From contig JAJHZJ010000061.1 in the NCBI GenBank assembly GCA_023548195.1, positions 4,856,297-4,920,296 of the forward strand: DNA of 64,000 nucleotides, given 5' to 3'. Made by a program: the position numbers and the translations under genes. Of this stretch, positions 1 to 11,379 are shown piece after piece (within the stretch, counting starts at the first letter, position 1; every line of letters begins with the position of its first letter). Under the pieces are notes generated by a model. That model saw nothing but the letters and a program-made list of their open reading frames with translations, was not told the origin of the DNA and ran no database searches. This DNA is from Bettongia penicillata ogilbyi. Taxonomy: Eukaryota; Chordata; Mammalia; Diprotodontia; Potoroidae.

Positions 1-575
1 GTCCATCCCTCTAGGATCATGTCCTTATCAGAAACCAAACCAATGTGGCTCCATCAGTACTGAGTAGTTATGATGCACCATAGGTTTTTGGTCAATAAAT
101 AACTTTCAGGGAATCATAAAAGTGCTTTGGATTGTTACTATCAGCATAAAACTGAATTTCATCTGCCTTCTTACTGAACCAGGAGTCTTGCATCTCTCTA
201 AGCTTTGCTTGTACTTTGCTTTTGATGGAATTAAACTCTTTCTTCTTAGAGGTGGATGAACTATCTTGCTGGTATATCCTGTCAAGTTCTCATTTTTTGT
301 TTAGTAGCTTTTGTTTAGTAATTTCATCAAAGCAGTCTAGGTGTTCGTGAGTGTTCTGACCCAGATGAGCAAATGCAGTGCTGTACACCAGATCTTTGAA
401 AGCTGCCCACTCCTTTTCTGCTCCACTGTCACCAACTATATGTTAGCTCAACTTTCCCTCCAAGTTAGAAACTGTTTACTCTCAGAGAAGTGCTTCAATT
501 TGTTGACATTGATTCTTCTAGTAGTCATTTTGCCTTGGGGGTGGCACTTTTGATGAATGTGTTTCTGAAGATGGG
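1..575 (-). mobile_element. RTE LINE, sense segment after the endonuclease (3' part of a 5'-inverted copy)
   Basis: Read on the minus strand, this stretch gives broken RTE (BovB-clade) polyprotein sequence from just after the endonuclease into the region before the reverse transcriptase. Recognisable pieces are PQGKMTTRRINVNKLKH, then AFKDLVYSTAFAHLGQNT, then KVQAKLREMQDSWFSKKADEIQ. All are typical of the linker between endonuclease and reverse transcriptase in vertebrate RTE elements. Stops and frameshifts interrupt it, so it is a relic. It runs off the left edge of the window, where the reverse transcriptase and 3' tail should lie. The adjoining segment at 575-2035 is the same element in the opposite orientation and ends where this one begins in the protein. 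Confidence 0.8.
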
Positions 576-1264
576 CCAAACCAGGCTGAAGATAACCAAG
601 GGGTCTCAAATCCTTTGGTGAGTTAGGGGGGTGTGTACCCCAAGCATGTGAAGACTTCCTCTGGTGGAATGAGTGGATGAGAACAATTTGTTCCAGTGGC
701 CATGAAGGCAGCTGAAGCAGGCAATGTGAAGTGTTTAGAGCTTGGTTAGACACCAAAGGTGCCAAAGTCATCCACTGCAGCCTGAGCCACCATCAGCCCT
801 CTTGACTCTGTCCTGCCACTGGACTATGATGGCTCTAGAGAAGAGAGTGAAGCTGATGACTTTGCACAACTCTGCCTCACTTAAATCCGATTTATGCACG
901 AATCAAAAGACATCACCCATACCATTTTACTATAGAGTCCTGTGGCAACAGGCAAGTGATGAAGCAGCAGGTGCAGATATACTGGGAGATGAAGTCACAA
1001 GCCTGCACATAGGCGGCCCAGGGCCAGGCCAGTTTCTTACCGGAAGCAGCAGTGGGACTCAACAGCCCCCTGGGTGTCTGAGCAGCCTTTTAAGTATTGC
1101 TCTGTTTACCTCCTGGTGTGAGAAAGGGGTCTAAAAAGGGGTCACTGCCTTAAATATTGACTGCTTACTCAACCCTGGCCTGATTACCGCAGCAGGTGGG
1201 GAATCCCACTATGCAATCAAAATTTTAAAAAAAATGTACAAAATATACAAAAACATCTGCAAAG
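575..1264 (+). mobile_element. RTE LINE 5' leader (inverted segment of the same copy)
   Basis: This precedes the RTE endonuclease frame and behaves as its 5' leader. Positions about 575-790 match the reverse complement of 18,895-19,130. Positions about 818-890 match the body of the RTE-tailed SINEs elsewhere in the window: the CCACTGGACTATGATGGCTC start, then the segment around TGACTTTGCACA and CCTCACTTAAATCC. A 130-codon frame at 742-1134 lies inside it but has no recognisable domain, and I do not call it a gene. Confidence 0.7.
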
Positions 1265-2035
1265 ATGATTCCACTCACCATCAGTACATGGAACGTATGC
1301 ACACTTACAGACAACACGAAATCTAGTGGACTTGAAAGATGTACTGCTCTTGTTGCAAGAGAATTCAACAGGTATTGCATCCAAATAGCAGCCCTGAGTA
1401 AAACAAGGTTGGCAAATGAAGGTCAGCTTACTGAAGTTGGAGCTGGATACACATTTTTCTGGAGTGGGCACAGTGAAGGGGAGCGCCGTGCAGCTGGCAT
1501 GGATTTTGCCATCAAAACTAATCTAGTCAGCAAGCTGGTATCCCTGCCCAAAGTAGTGAATGACAAGCTCGCAATAATGTGATTGCCACTCCCAGGAAAA
1601 TGCTATGCCACCATCATCAGTTCCTATGCTCCTACTATGATGAACCCTGATGCGGTCAAAGAAAAAATTTATGAAGACCTAGAGACTTTTATCATCAATA
1701 TGCCAAAAGAGGACAAACTTATAATTCTGGGTGACTTTAATATTAGAGTAGGCTCAGACTACTAGACTTGGCAGGGAGTCCTAGGGAGGAATGGAATTGG
1801 AAATAGCAACAGCAATGGCCATTTGTTGCTGAAGACTTGTGCATCACATGACCTTCTTATCACCAATACTGTTCTCCATTTACCTAAGTGCAATAAAACT
1901 TCATGGATGTGCCCTAGCAGCAAACATTGGCATCTAATAGAATACATGATTGTAAGAAGAGACAGACAAGATGTGAGAGTGACAAAGGCAATGTGTAGTG
2001 CAGAGTGCTGGACTGATCATAACCAGAAAGGGGAT
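1265..2035 (+). pseudogene. RTE LINE endonuclease domain, decayed
   Basis: This is the apurinic-type endonuclease domain of an RTE retrotransposon, which nicks target DNA to prime reverse transcription. One frame can be followed from ATG 1265 to 2044, with two in-frame stops (TGA 1580-1582, TAG 1763-1765). Motifs in order are STWNVCTL near the start, LSKTRL, a degenerate GMDFAI, LIILGDFN, and SKHWHLIEY followed by TDHN. In active enzymes the second motif is an ETR-type motif. Here the glutamate position is lysine (about 1400-1402), so the catalytic acid is lost as well as the frame. Homology stops at about 2030, just after TDH, where the protein of the inverted segment at 1-575 takes over. 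Confidence 0.85.
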
Positions 2036-2044
2036 AGGAATTAA

Positions 2045-2815
2045 TCAAAATGCCATTCTGGACAAAAAGACCTTAGTGGCTTAATCCAAAAACTCATCTA
2101 ATAGGTTTTTAATATGAGTCCCCAGACCCACAAAAATTAGAAAAATAATACAATCTAAAGTAAAACCAAGAAAAAAATCACAGAAAGGGCAAAGCTTGTT
2201 GACTGGAGTTTGCTCACAATTCTACTGTACCAGAGTTTCTAAGTGTACCCACATACCTCAGGTAATGGACTTGTGCATGGGAAGGGACCAGTAGTTTTAG
2301 GTGGGATCTTTTTAGCAGATTGTTTACCTGTCCTGTATCTCTCAGGGATTTAAATGGCTGAGGCTTTGGCAAGTCAGGGTGCTGACGGTGATATTTGAAA
2401 TGTCTAAATTTGCTATCAGTCCAAATCTAATGACCTACTCCCTGAAGAGGATGTTAACTTTTCACAGGATGGAACTACATATCAGAAGACCAGAAATTTA
2501 TTGGTTGGAATGTTCCCATGAAGTTTATTGATTAGAATGACCCTTATCACCTCTGTATGAAGTGTCCCACTACCTTGCTGAGACTGGTCCCTCTGCCTTT
2601 ATTCTCGCTGTGTTATCTTCTTATTTCCTCTAAAATTTCATTCTGTCAGCTGTTCCTCTTCTTGTATTCTTAATTGATCTTTGATTAATTCCTTCCCTTT
2701 TGCCTTACAAATGGTCTCAAATGCTCCTAATCCTAAAAACAAAGCTAAAAAAACAAACAAAACCTTTCCTTAACCCTGTTATTACCCTGAACTACATACA
2801 CTATAATCTCTTGCC
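2045..2815. other. unassigned intergenic sequence
   Basis: I see no gene and no repeat I can name. The right part (about 2,560-2,720) is CT-rich on the plus strand and may be an old LINE fragment. Confidence 0.4.
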
Positions 2816-2817
2816 AT

Positions 2818-3032
2818 GAGGCAGTTAGGTGGTGTGGTGAATAGAACACTGGACCTGGAATAAAGAAAGACTTGAGTTTGAATCTGGCCTCAGGCAAGTT
2901 ACTTAACCTCAGTTTGCCTCAGTTTCTTCAACTGTAAAAGGGGAGTATTAATAGCACCTACCTGACAGAGCTGTGAGGGTTACATGAGATAATAAAGTCC
3001 TTTTCACACAGTAGGTGCTTAATAAATGCCTA
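2818..3032 (+). repeat. MIR/CORE-SINE copy, nearly full length
   Basis: It starts with a tRNA-like head (GGCAGTTAGGTGGTGTGG, then a B-box-like GAGTTTGAATC). The CORE follows (CTCAGTTTGCCTCAGTTTC). It ends in the GTAGGTGCTTAATAAATGCC tail shared by MIR and L2. It is among the better preserved MIR copies here. Confidence 0.85.
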
Positions 3033-3337
3033 TTCCATTCGTCTTCACTACCAAACATTCATCACCTCTTAATCGTTCTTACAACCCTATCCTACAGAGC
3101 ACTGTAGGATGAATCTTCCAGTTACTCTTGTCAGATTAGAATTAGCATAGTATAAAAACAAAGGGCATCAATAAAAAGCACTTATTTTTCCAAAAAAATT
3201 ATCAGTGTTTTTCTTCAGCCTATCCACAGCCTGCTCTCCCTTCTGCAACCCAGATGTAAGCAAAACCCTTGAGATTCATGTCGTGGTTTAGTGGAAAGAA
3301 AATTGGAACTGGAGCCTGAGGAGCTGAGCTGGTTAGA

Positions 3338-3660
3338 ATTCTGGGCATGGAGTATGGAAAACTTGGGTTCAAATCCTAGACACCGGCTATTTGACCCTGG
3401 ACAATTCACTTAACCTTTCTAGGCCCCAGTTCCCTAATCTATAAAGAAGAGTACAACAATAGCATCTAACTCACAGGAATGTTATAAGGCTCAGATGTTA
3501 TGGTAAGATAGGTAAAGCATTCAGTACCAATGTCATCTGTCATGTTATTATTACCTGTCATCTTGGGTAGGTCACTCCCTCACTGAGCCTTATAAAGTGA
3601 GGGGCTAGCCCAGATGACGTCCAAGGTCCCTTGAAGCTTTAAGTCTTTGAGTATGTGATC
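3338..3660 (+). repeat. MIR SINE copies (two adjoining)
   Basis: The first copy (3,338-3,555) has GGGTTCAAATCC, the CORE segment and an AT-rich 3' part. A second, shorter CORE-like piece follows at about 3,560-3,660 (GGTAGGTCACTCCCTCACTG, then the CCAAGGTCCCTTGAAGC end of a different MIR subtype). Confidence 0.7.
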
Positions 3661-3699
3661 AATGATCTCCATCGATCTGTCTCCCATGGAGTTTCTCCA

Positions 3700-4065
3700 C
3701 TTGAGTCATGTACTCTGTGCTGACAAAGGAGTTTCTTTCTGTACTGGTGATAAAAATCATGGATTTCCCCCGCATGTTTTAAAGAATCATATTTCCTCTT
3801 ATTAAACTTGGCCCATCATTTCTGTCAGCTGAGATATTTCAGACTCTAATTATTTTATCCAGTGTGTTAGCTATCCTTCTCAGTTTTGGGGCATCTACTA
3901 ATTCAATATATATGCCATTTATATTTTGTCCTGGTAATTTTTCAAACAACTTTTCTGATCTTGTAATATTCCTCATGCTGATTTGGAGGATTATTGGGAA
4001 TTTCTGGTAGTCCTTTACAGGAGTGGAGAATCTGATGATGGTATCTCTAACTGAAATACACATGT
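3700..4065 (-). mobile_element. CR1/L3 LINE 3'-region fragment
   Basis: The plus strand reads like the reverse complement of a CR1/L3 3' untranslated region: a run about stops in hair-pin-free AT-rich DNA, with GTGTTAGCTATCCTTCTCAG and TTGGGGCATCTACTAATTC in place of the usual 'cannot remove residues beyond this point' segment. The 74-codon minus frame over it has no domain and is a by-product. Confidence 0.45.
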
Positions 4066-4925
4066 ATAATATTTGTAAATTTTCAAACTGGGGCCATGAG
4101 TGGGACTACCACTGAGATAATGGTGCAGGTAGTCTTCATGATCGTTAAAACTGTTTGTTTAAAACAGGATTTAAACTGTTTAAACTGTGTGTAGTCATGT
4201 ATACATATACACATATATGCATATGTATAATATCTTGCATATATTTTCTAGTGAACAATAGCCACACCCCCATTCTGTATAGGATCTATTCATATCTTAT
4301 TATAAAGTTTTGAATTAAGCTCCACATTATTGGTCCTTTTGAAAAGAACATTAGAAAATGGCTTCCAAAAGGATTTGCCACCCAAGAAAGAAAGGAAAAA
4401 GCTAGGTCAAATTTGAGGCCTCCTAATTCTCTGAGTTCTCTTTTCAACAATAAGAGCAGAGAAAATAGGCAAAAAGAGTGGGAAAAAAAATGAGTGGAAG
4501 TGATTAGCCTCATGACCCTTTGCTGTTTTTCCAGGCTTTATGCACTGTTCCATTGTTGAGATGAATAAAATTAGCATATTCAATTTGGGTTCGAAAAAGA
4601 GGCTGAATAAGTAAATTACTGAGTATCTTCTACTAAAGAACAATTTAAATACTTTACAAAGGATGAGGACACTTTCACTTTGTAAATGATTTCTTCCCCT
4701 GAATTTATTCTACTCTCTTAATGGTTTGAATTATTTTGAGTTGAAATACATGTGAGGAAGATTTGAGATTTTAAAATAATTTATTGGAAATTGGTGAAGG
4801 AAAGAAAATAGACAGTAATATTTGACACCCTCTTTACTTTTGTGAAAAATGACCTCAATGATTACTGTATCTTAAATCACTAATTTGGCTTTAGTTAGCT
4901 TTTGATGCTCTGGATTGCACTAAAG
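4065..4925. other. unassigned AT-rich sequence
   Basis: It contains an ATACATATACACATATATGC-type simple run near 4,200 but no gene or repeat that I can name. The short minus-strand frames at 4,286-4,643 overlap each other and show no domain. Confidence 0.4.
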
Positions 4926-4929
4926 CACA

Positions 4930-6665
4930 AGACCTATGATTTGCAAAATCCAGTTATGGGGAAAGATCCAAGGAGAGACTGTTAATGGATTGAGGTGATT
5001 CATCTGGAAGAACAAAAGGTCCAGAATATCTAGGGAATTAATGAAAAGAAATACAAGGTAAGGTGGTGAGTCATACCAGACCTTAAATTGTATTATAAAG
5101 CAGCAATTATCAAAACTACTTGGTACTGATTAAGAAATAGAGTGGTGGATCGATCAGTGAAATAGGTTAGGTACATAAGACACAGTAGTTGATGACTATA
5201 GCGATTTACTCTTTGATAAACTCAAAGACTCCATTTCTGGGATAAGAACTCAATATTTGACAAGAACTGCTGGGAAAACTGGAAAGTAGTATGACAGAAA
5301 CTAGGTCTAGACCAACATCTTATACAGTACACCAAAATAAAATCAAAATATATGATCTCAACATAAAGGCTGATCCTATAAGCAAACTGAGAAAGCAAGG
5401 AATAATTTACCTGTCAGATCTATGGGGAATGAAAGAATTTATGACCAAACAAGGTATAGAGAACATTGTGAAATGCAAAATGGATAATATTGATTACATT
5501 AAATTGAAAAGTTTTTGCACAAACAAAGCCAATAAAAACAAGATTAAGAGAGAAGCAGAAAACTGGAAAAGAATTTTTTATAACCAGTGACACTGATAAA
5601 GGCCTTGTTTCTAAAATATGTAGCAAACTGAGTCAAATTTATAAGAATACAAGTTATTCCGCAAACTGATAAATGGTCAAAGACTATGAATAGGCACTTT
5701 TCAGATGAAGAAATTAAAGCTATTTATAGTCATATAACAAAATGCTCTAAGTCACTATTAATTAGAGAAATTCAAGTCAAAACAACTCTGAGGAATCACA
5801 TCACACATATCAGATTGACTAACATGACAAAACAGGAAAATGATAAATGCTGGAGAAGATGTGGGAGTACTGGAACATTAATGCAGTGATGGAGTTGTGC
5901 ACTGATCCAACCATTCTAGAGAACAATTTGAAATCATGCCCAAAGGACTATAAAACTATGTATACCCTTTGACCCAAAAATTACTACTTCTAGCTCTGTA
6001 TCCCAAAGAGATCATAAAAAGGAAAAGGACCACATGTATAAAAATATTCATAGCGGCTCTTTTTGTGGTGGCAAAGATTTGGAAATTAAAGGAATGTCCA
6101 TCAATTGGGGCATGGCTGAACAAGTTGTGGTATATGAATGTAATGGAATACTATTGTGCTATAAGAAATGATGAGCAAAGGGACTTCAGAGAAACCTGGA
6201 AAAACTTATATGAACTGATGGTGAGCGAAAGGAGCAGAACTAGGAGAACATTGTGCACATTAACAACCATATTGTGCAATAACTGATTTTGATAGACTTA
6301 GCTCTTCTCAGCAATGCAGGGATCTAAGACAATTTCAAAGGACTCATGATGGGAAATGCTATCCACATCTGAGAAAGAACTTAAGAACTTTGGAGTCTGA
6401 ATACAGATGGAAGCATATTATTTGCTCTCCTTTTCTTTTGTTGTTTTGTCTCTTCCTTCTCATGATTTTATCCATTAATTTTAATTCTTCTTTACATCAT
6501 GACTAATATGAAAATATGCCTAATATGAATGCATAAGTAGATTCTATATCAGATTGTATGCCATCTTGGGAAGGAAGGAGGAGAGAAAAGGGGAATTTTT
6601 AAAACTCAAATTCTTATGGAAGTGAATATTGAAAACGAAAAATAAATGAATTAATTTAAAAAAAA
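4930..6665 (+). mobile_element. L1 LINE, 5'-truncated: ORF2 C-terminal part and 3' UTR
   Basis: This is a truncated L1 insertion of the marsupial kind. The translation shows the late part of ORF2: DLWGMKEFMTKQ, IKLKSFCTNKANKNKIKREA and NWKRIF at 5,390-5,575. Then come MNRHFSDEEIKAIYSHITKC (5,686) and KCWRRCGSTGTL (about 5,845), the start of the cysteine-rich C-terminal domain. Finally IKIFIAALFVVAKIWKL and MEYYCAIRNDEQRDF appear at 6,030-6,190. Several stops and frameshifts (for example the stop at 5,588) separate the pieces. The 3' UTR runs to an AATAAATGAATTAATTT tail at about 6,650. Upstream of 5,290 the reading (LKLYYKAAIIKT at about 5,080) is also ORF2. I found no clear target-site duplication. 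Confidence 0.9.
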
Positions 6666-6669
6666 GGTT

Positions 6670-6990
6670 GAAATGAATCATGTGCATATGATCTACTCGA
6701 TATATATGTACTTCTAAACCAAGACTGGAACATTTTAAACAATTTCAAAAATTTTTTCAAATGAAAAGGAATAATCCATAATCACCTGACATTTTTTAAT
6801 GTGCGTGGTATTCTAAGAGTTCTTTGTCCCCAAAGAAACATAGCAAGAAGTTTAAAATTTGGTAAATTAAAGGGAAAAAATAATGCTTATAGATTTGTAT
6901 TCCTTAAAACATTGACAGAAAATTTAAAAATGCCACAAGATCCTAGCAATACATTCCAGTCAACTAATGTTATTCAGCTTCCCCCTGCAT
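6670..6990. other. unassigned AT-rich sequence
   Basis: Nothing is recognised between the L1 tail and the next SINE. The 85-codon frame at 6,801-7,058 runs into the SINE and has no domain. Confidence 0.4.
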
Positions 6991-6992
6991 TT

Positions 6993-7192
6993 TGTTATTG
7001 TTGTCATTTGTCCTTCATTTTAGAAGAGGACCATGACATTGGGAAGGTGATGCCTTGACTTGCAAGTGAATTGGATGTAAGTGAGGCAGGGCTGTGCAAA
7101 GTCACCAGCCCCACTCTCTGTCCTCCAGAGCCACCTGGGTCCGGAGGCAGGACCCAGTGACCAGGACAACTGGAGATGGCTCCTCTCCCAAA
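6993..7192 (-). repeat. RTE-tailed SINE, truncated
   Basis: On the plus strand it opens with the reverse complement of the RTE 3' tail (TTGTTGTCATTTGTCCTTC) and goes on through GAGGACCATGACATTGGGAAG to CACCTGGGTCCGGAGG. The same unit recurs at 15.28, 18.71, 39.16 and 44.60 kb. Confidence 0.8.
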
Positions 7193-7194
7193 GT

Positions 7195-7420
7195 AAAATA
7201 GTAGAGGACCAGACTTGGAATCAGGGACCTGGTTCTTATCCTGCCTTGGTCATTTACTAATTAGACAACCATGGACCAGTCCCTCAACTTCCCAGGTCTT
7301 TCTGTTTCTTTGTCTGTAAACTAAGCCTAAAAACAACTTCGTCATTTTTTTTTTTTGCCAGCTTGTGAGGAAATTGCTTTGCAAATCTTAAAGGATATGT
7401 AAATGTGGGCTGTTATTATA
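7195..7420 (+). repeat. MIR SINE, diverged
   Basis: It has the MIR order: a head with GACTTGGAATCAGG, then CATTTACTAATTAG, then a CORE with CTTTGTCTGTAAACTAAG. A short T run (about 7,346-7,356) interrupts the 3' part. Confidence 0.6.
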
Positions 7421-7424
7421 GAAT

Positions 7425-8280
7425 AGAACTGTTTCTGCAAAGTGAAATCAATATTTCTAGTCATGTGACCAAGATGGAGGACTAGATGTTTTCTCTAATA
7501 ATTATGACCTTTCAAACCTCTCCAAAATAGTAATTATCTGCAAGCAATAAAGCAATTTCAGCTGTCTCCCTGATAGAGGACACCAAGAACCCAAATGAGA
7601 AACTGCAAGATGGAACAGAATAATGTGTTCCAAAGAGCAAAGGCAGTCGAGATGCAACCCAAGGTGACCTACCCAGCAAATCTGAGCCTAACTATTAATG
7701 AAAAAAAGACAGACATCCAATTTAAAAAAACAAAAAAAGGCATTGGAAACATTCCAGGAAAGAAAACTGAATCTGAAGAAATTATTTATTTTCAGCTCTC
7801 CCAGACAGTACATGTAAAAGAAGGGTAAACAGATACAGCAACCAAGGACAAGAGTAACAGCAAAATAACTACAGAGAAATCATTAAGAGATCTGAAAGAA
7901 GTGATATTGGAGAAATAGGCCCGCAACATTCTGGACTAAAACTTCCCCATTCCCCTGCTCCCACCTGCTGGTAAATGAGTGGTCGTTTGTCAAACTAAAT
8001 AACAGAACAGGAGGATGTATCAAAAAGAGAAGGAGAGGAAGAAGAAAGAGGAGTATGTGAAGTACCTTAATAAAATCAAAGACTAATAATGAAAGAAATA
8101 GTTTTTCAGGAAGAAGTATGTCTCCAGTATAATGTAAAGAGGGGAAAAGAGGGATTGAAATAGGGAGAAAGAAATAGGAAAGTCTTGTTTCAGTGGTGGG
8201 AAGGGGTGTTATGGATGAATTCTTCCATGGAAGGATATGTTCTAAAAATGGAGTTTGGGATTTTATGATGGGTATAGGAA
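7425..8280. other. unassigned purine-rich sequence
   Basis: The plus strand is rich in A and G. The 77-codon frame at 7,595-7,828 has no recognisable domain. No repeat was assigned. Confidence 0.4.
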
Positions 8281-8282
8281 TT

Positions 8283-8533
8283 TTGTTGAGTTGTTTGAGT
8301 CATGTCTGATACGTCATGACCCCATTTAGGGTTTTCTTGACAAAGATAATGAAGTGGTTTTCCATTTCCTTCTCCAGCTCATTTTACAGATGAGGAAACT
8401 GGCAAACTGGGTAAAGTGACTTGCCCAGGGTCACACAGCTAGTAAGTGCCTGAGGCCAGATTGGAACTCAGGAAGATGAGTGTCCCTGACTTCAGTCTGG
8501 GCACTCTCTCCACTGCACCACCTAGCTGCCTCA
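8283..8533 (-). repeat. MAR1-type CORE-SINE, near full length
   Basis: On the plus strand the BovB-like tail comes first (GAGTCATGTCTGATACGTCA, GGGTTTTCTTGACAAAG). The CORE (TTTACAGATGAGGAAACTGG) and the tRNA-like head (CACTGCACCACCTAGCTGCC) follow. Confidence 0.9.
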
Positions 8534-8534
8534 T

Positions 8535-9060
8535 GGATATAGGAATATGGTGCTTGCAAACTAACATTTTCCCTTTCCCCCACTTCACGCACCCAAGTGA
8601 AATAAGCAACAATAAATTAAGAATAAATTACTGGCAAGAAGGAGTTAAGATGATGACAAATTCCATGGTCTTCTGGGGGTTTTAGAACATCAGCAATTCA
8701 GATGTAGTAGAAGTCATAGCCTCTAAACACTTTCCTTCACAGAAGATCGCTCATTTTTCCCATGCCTGAGGAGCATGACTCAATCCTTTAATCATCTGGT
8801 ACTATGTCTTCCATCTGCTTGGGATAATGTATTCATAAAGTTGATTTTCAGAATCACACTATTTGGACCCGCCACACCTTAAATGTGATCTCCTTCAGCC
8901 TGAGTATTTTTTAGTATTTGATATTTATTTCTTGAAGACCATCATGGTAATCAGACTAGGGTTATAGGATAGACTTTAGAGATCACCTAGCATGGAGACA
9001 TTAGACAAATCCACCTCTCCAAAAATATATTAGACTGTGTGGACACATAATTAGGTTGCA
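8535..9060. other. unassigned intergenic sequence
   Basis: No gene or nameable repeat is seen. Confidence 0.4.
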
Positions 9061-9292
9061 TTGTAGAGCGAGTGTTGGACCTGAGTGAAAACACTACCTC
9101 AGACATTTGTTCCTTGGTTGACCTGGGCAAACAACTTAATTTGTCTCATTTTCAGTTTCCTCATTTATTAATAGGAACAATAATCGTGCCTACTTCCCAG
9201 GGGTATTATAAGGATCAAATGAGATAACATACAATGAGTGAGTGCCTTGAGAAACTTAAAGTACTGTACAAATGGTAGCTATTGTTATTCCT
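9060..9292 (+). repeat. MIR SINE
   Basis: The CORE (TTTTCAGTTTCCTCATTTAT) and the 3' segment (TATAAGGATCAAATGAGATAAC, then GTACAAATGGTAGCTATTG) are clear. Confidence 0.8.
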
Positions 9293-9329
9293 ATCTTCTA
9301 AAATGCTATTGGTTTCACAAGTAATTGTC

Positions 9330-9685
9330 ACACAAGGCTAGTCACATTTTCACTGGCCCTCCTCCATGCCTGAGACTGTCATTGTCCTCTTCTCCATCTC
9401 CTGGCTTCCCTGACTTGTTCAGGTCCAGTTAAAAAAATCCCACCTTTTACCTTTCCTGATTCTCCCTTAACGCTAGGGCCTTCTCTCTAAGATTACCTTC
9501 AATCTACCCTCCATGTATCTTATATCCACAAGTTATTTTCATGTTGTATCTACTTCTAGACCATGAGTTCCTTGAGATAGGAGCTGTTTTCCCCACTTTT
9601 TGGAACCCCAGCACTTAGCACAGTGGGGTATATGTAGTCAGTACTGGTACATAGTAAACATTTATAAGTGTTGGCTGATCCAGAA
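9330..9685 (+). mobile_element. L2 LINE 3' end
   Basis: It carries the CT-rich end of L2 ORF2 followed by the hallmark 3' end: CCATGAGTTCCTTGAGATAG, then CCAGCACTTAGCACAGTG, then an imperfect 'TAGTAAACATTTATAA' terminus. No coding frame survives. Confidence 0.75.
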
Positions 9686-9689
9686 GGAT

Positions 9690-11050
9690 TACATATAGAG
9701 TCACATACAGACATTACTGAAAAGGGCATTCGTAATATGCTTGTAGCCTGGGTTTCCTGCCCTGCTCAGGTTAAAGGCAAAATTCAAGGCTTTCAAACCA
9801 GAAACTCCCAGTTTTCCTCTGTCTATCTGCCAGACTCCTCATCTGTTTTCTTGTTTTACTTATCAGCCCTGTTTTGGCTGCTTAGTATATACAATATACA
9901 CCTTTCTTAGACCTTAAGGGAGCTCTCATAGCTCCTGAAACCATCCTAGAAAAGTATACTAAACTGCAGCTGTCCCTGGGATCCTCTCTAAGCCTGGTTG
10001 GTCCCAAAGATTGAGAGGAAACTTCTAAAAATATTTTAATTCTGATTTACAGCATGGCAGTCTGAGTTTAGAATAAATTATTTTTCTCTTCAGTCCTCAC
10101 TCACTTTCTAGTGTCTGCAGTTAAGCTACCTCAAGTTTACCTAATTACTCTCTAGTCCGCTAGTTTAAACTATATTTACATATGTTTACAGTTTGTACAT
10201 CAGCCTGCCTTGACCCTATGCCTCTTTTCCTTGCGTCTCTGCCTAGGCTGTTCCTTGCTCCTGCACAATCTGAAATAGAAGGGTAGTTAAGTGATAAAAA
10301 CAACAATAAAAATGATAAAACAGAATGTCTCCCAGGGATATAGTGCTCCATACTTTCCAGAATGCTTCCATCTCCATTATCTCATTTGGTGCATGACAAA
10401 GTGAATTATGGCAGTCACAGCCCAGAAAGGGACATTTTCTGAACTTTTTTTCAGGAAATTACTTGGAAGGATGCCATTTCCACAGAGCTCTTACATGACA
10501 CAGGAAATTTTCCAGGGATGGAGATTACATTATAATGCAAGACATTCCACCTTCATAAAAATTAATTCTGATTTTCCTTCTACAAATGAATTTATGCAAC
10601 TAGGTCAGCTATTGAGGATTTTTTAAAGTTTCTGGTCTGGGTATTGATGTATATATAACTCATCCTGGCATAATTTTCTCATTTCCTCAAACATGTTTTG
10701 AAAGTCAAAAATATTATAAAACATTCAAATATCCTATATATTTTTAAAAGCATAGTGTTTCGCTTCATATTTTAAACTATCCACTTAAAATATTTTGTGA
10801 CATAATGGATTATTTCACTTTGGTCATTTAAAATGCTTTTGAGTTTGGGGGCAACTGAAGAGTAAGTAATAAGATCATTAGTCATCTACTTATTTGGGAC
10901 ATTAACTTAAATCAGTCTTAAGTAACGTTTTTTATGAAATGCACTGGAAACTTACCAGCATACGAGCTTTGGGGGAAAGTTCTAAGCCTTGGTTTCCCAA
11001 ACCTTCAACGTAATTGACATAAAATTATGGAATTGAGCTTGGCACTTTAC
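9690..11050. other. unassigned AT-rich sequence
   Basis: No gene is seen. The frames at 9,668, 10,160 and 10,408 are 63-80 codons with no domain. No repeat was assigned with confidence. Confidence 0.4.
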
Positions 11051-11054
11051 TAAT

Positions 11055-11190
11055 ACCCTCTCCTTCCTTACTTTTACTTGTTCTTTAAGTTTAACGAAGG
11101 CTTCTTGAGGACAATGATTGTTTCTTTTATTTCATATCTTGGTTCTACAGTTCTTGCACATAGTAGGTGCTTATTGCTTTTTAATTAAAT
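11055..11190 (+). mobile_element. L2 LINE 3' tip
   Basis: Marked by AAGGCTTCTTGAGGACAATG, then TTCTTGCACATAGTAGGTGC and TTATTG at the end. Confidence 0.65.
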
Positions 11191-11375
11191 TACTTAATCT
11201 TAGACTTAGAGTTCAAAAAGATTATAGACATCATCCTCATGTTCATTTTGTGATAATTGAAATGATTCCAAAAGAAGTCTAGTGACTTATCTGATGATAC
11301 CTAACAGCAGAACCAGGAATCAAACCCAGGTCTTCAGACACCAAATTCAGTTCTCCTTCTACTATATAGTGCTTG
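11190..11375 (-). repeat. MIR SINE
   Basis: The reverse-complement MIR order is seen on the plus strand: AGTGACTTATCTGATGATAC, then AACCAGGAATCAAACCCAGG, then a CTTCTACTATA end. Confidence 0.6.
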
Positions 11376-11379
11376 AGGT

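Noticed and set aside
448..771. 107-codon minus frame
   Set aside because: It joins the RTE leader read backwards to the inverted RTE protein segment, so it is a by-product of the inversion.
742..1134. 130-codon frame before the RTE endonuclease
   Set aside because: It lies in the RTE leader, overlaps the SINE-like body and has no domain. An RTE ORF1 was considered, but nothing supports it.
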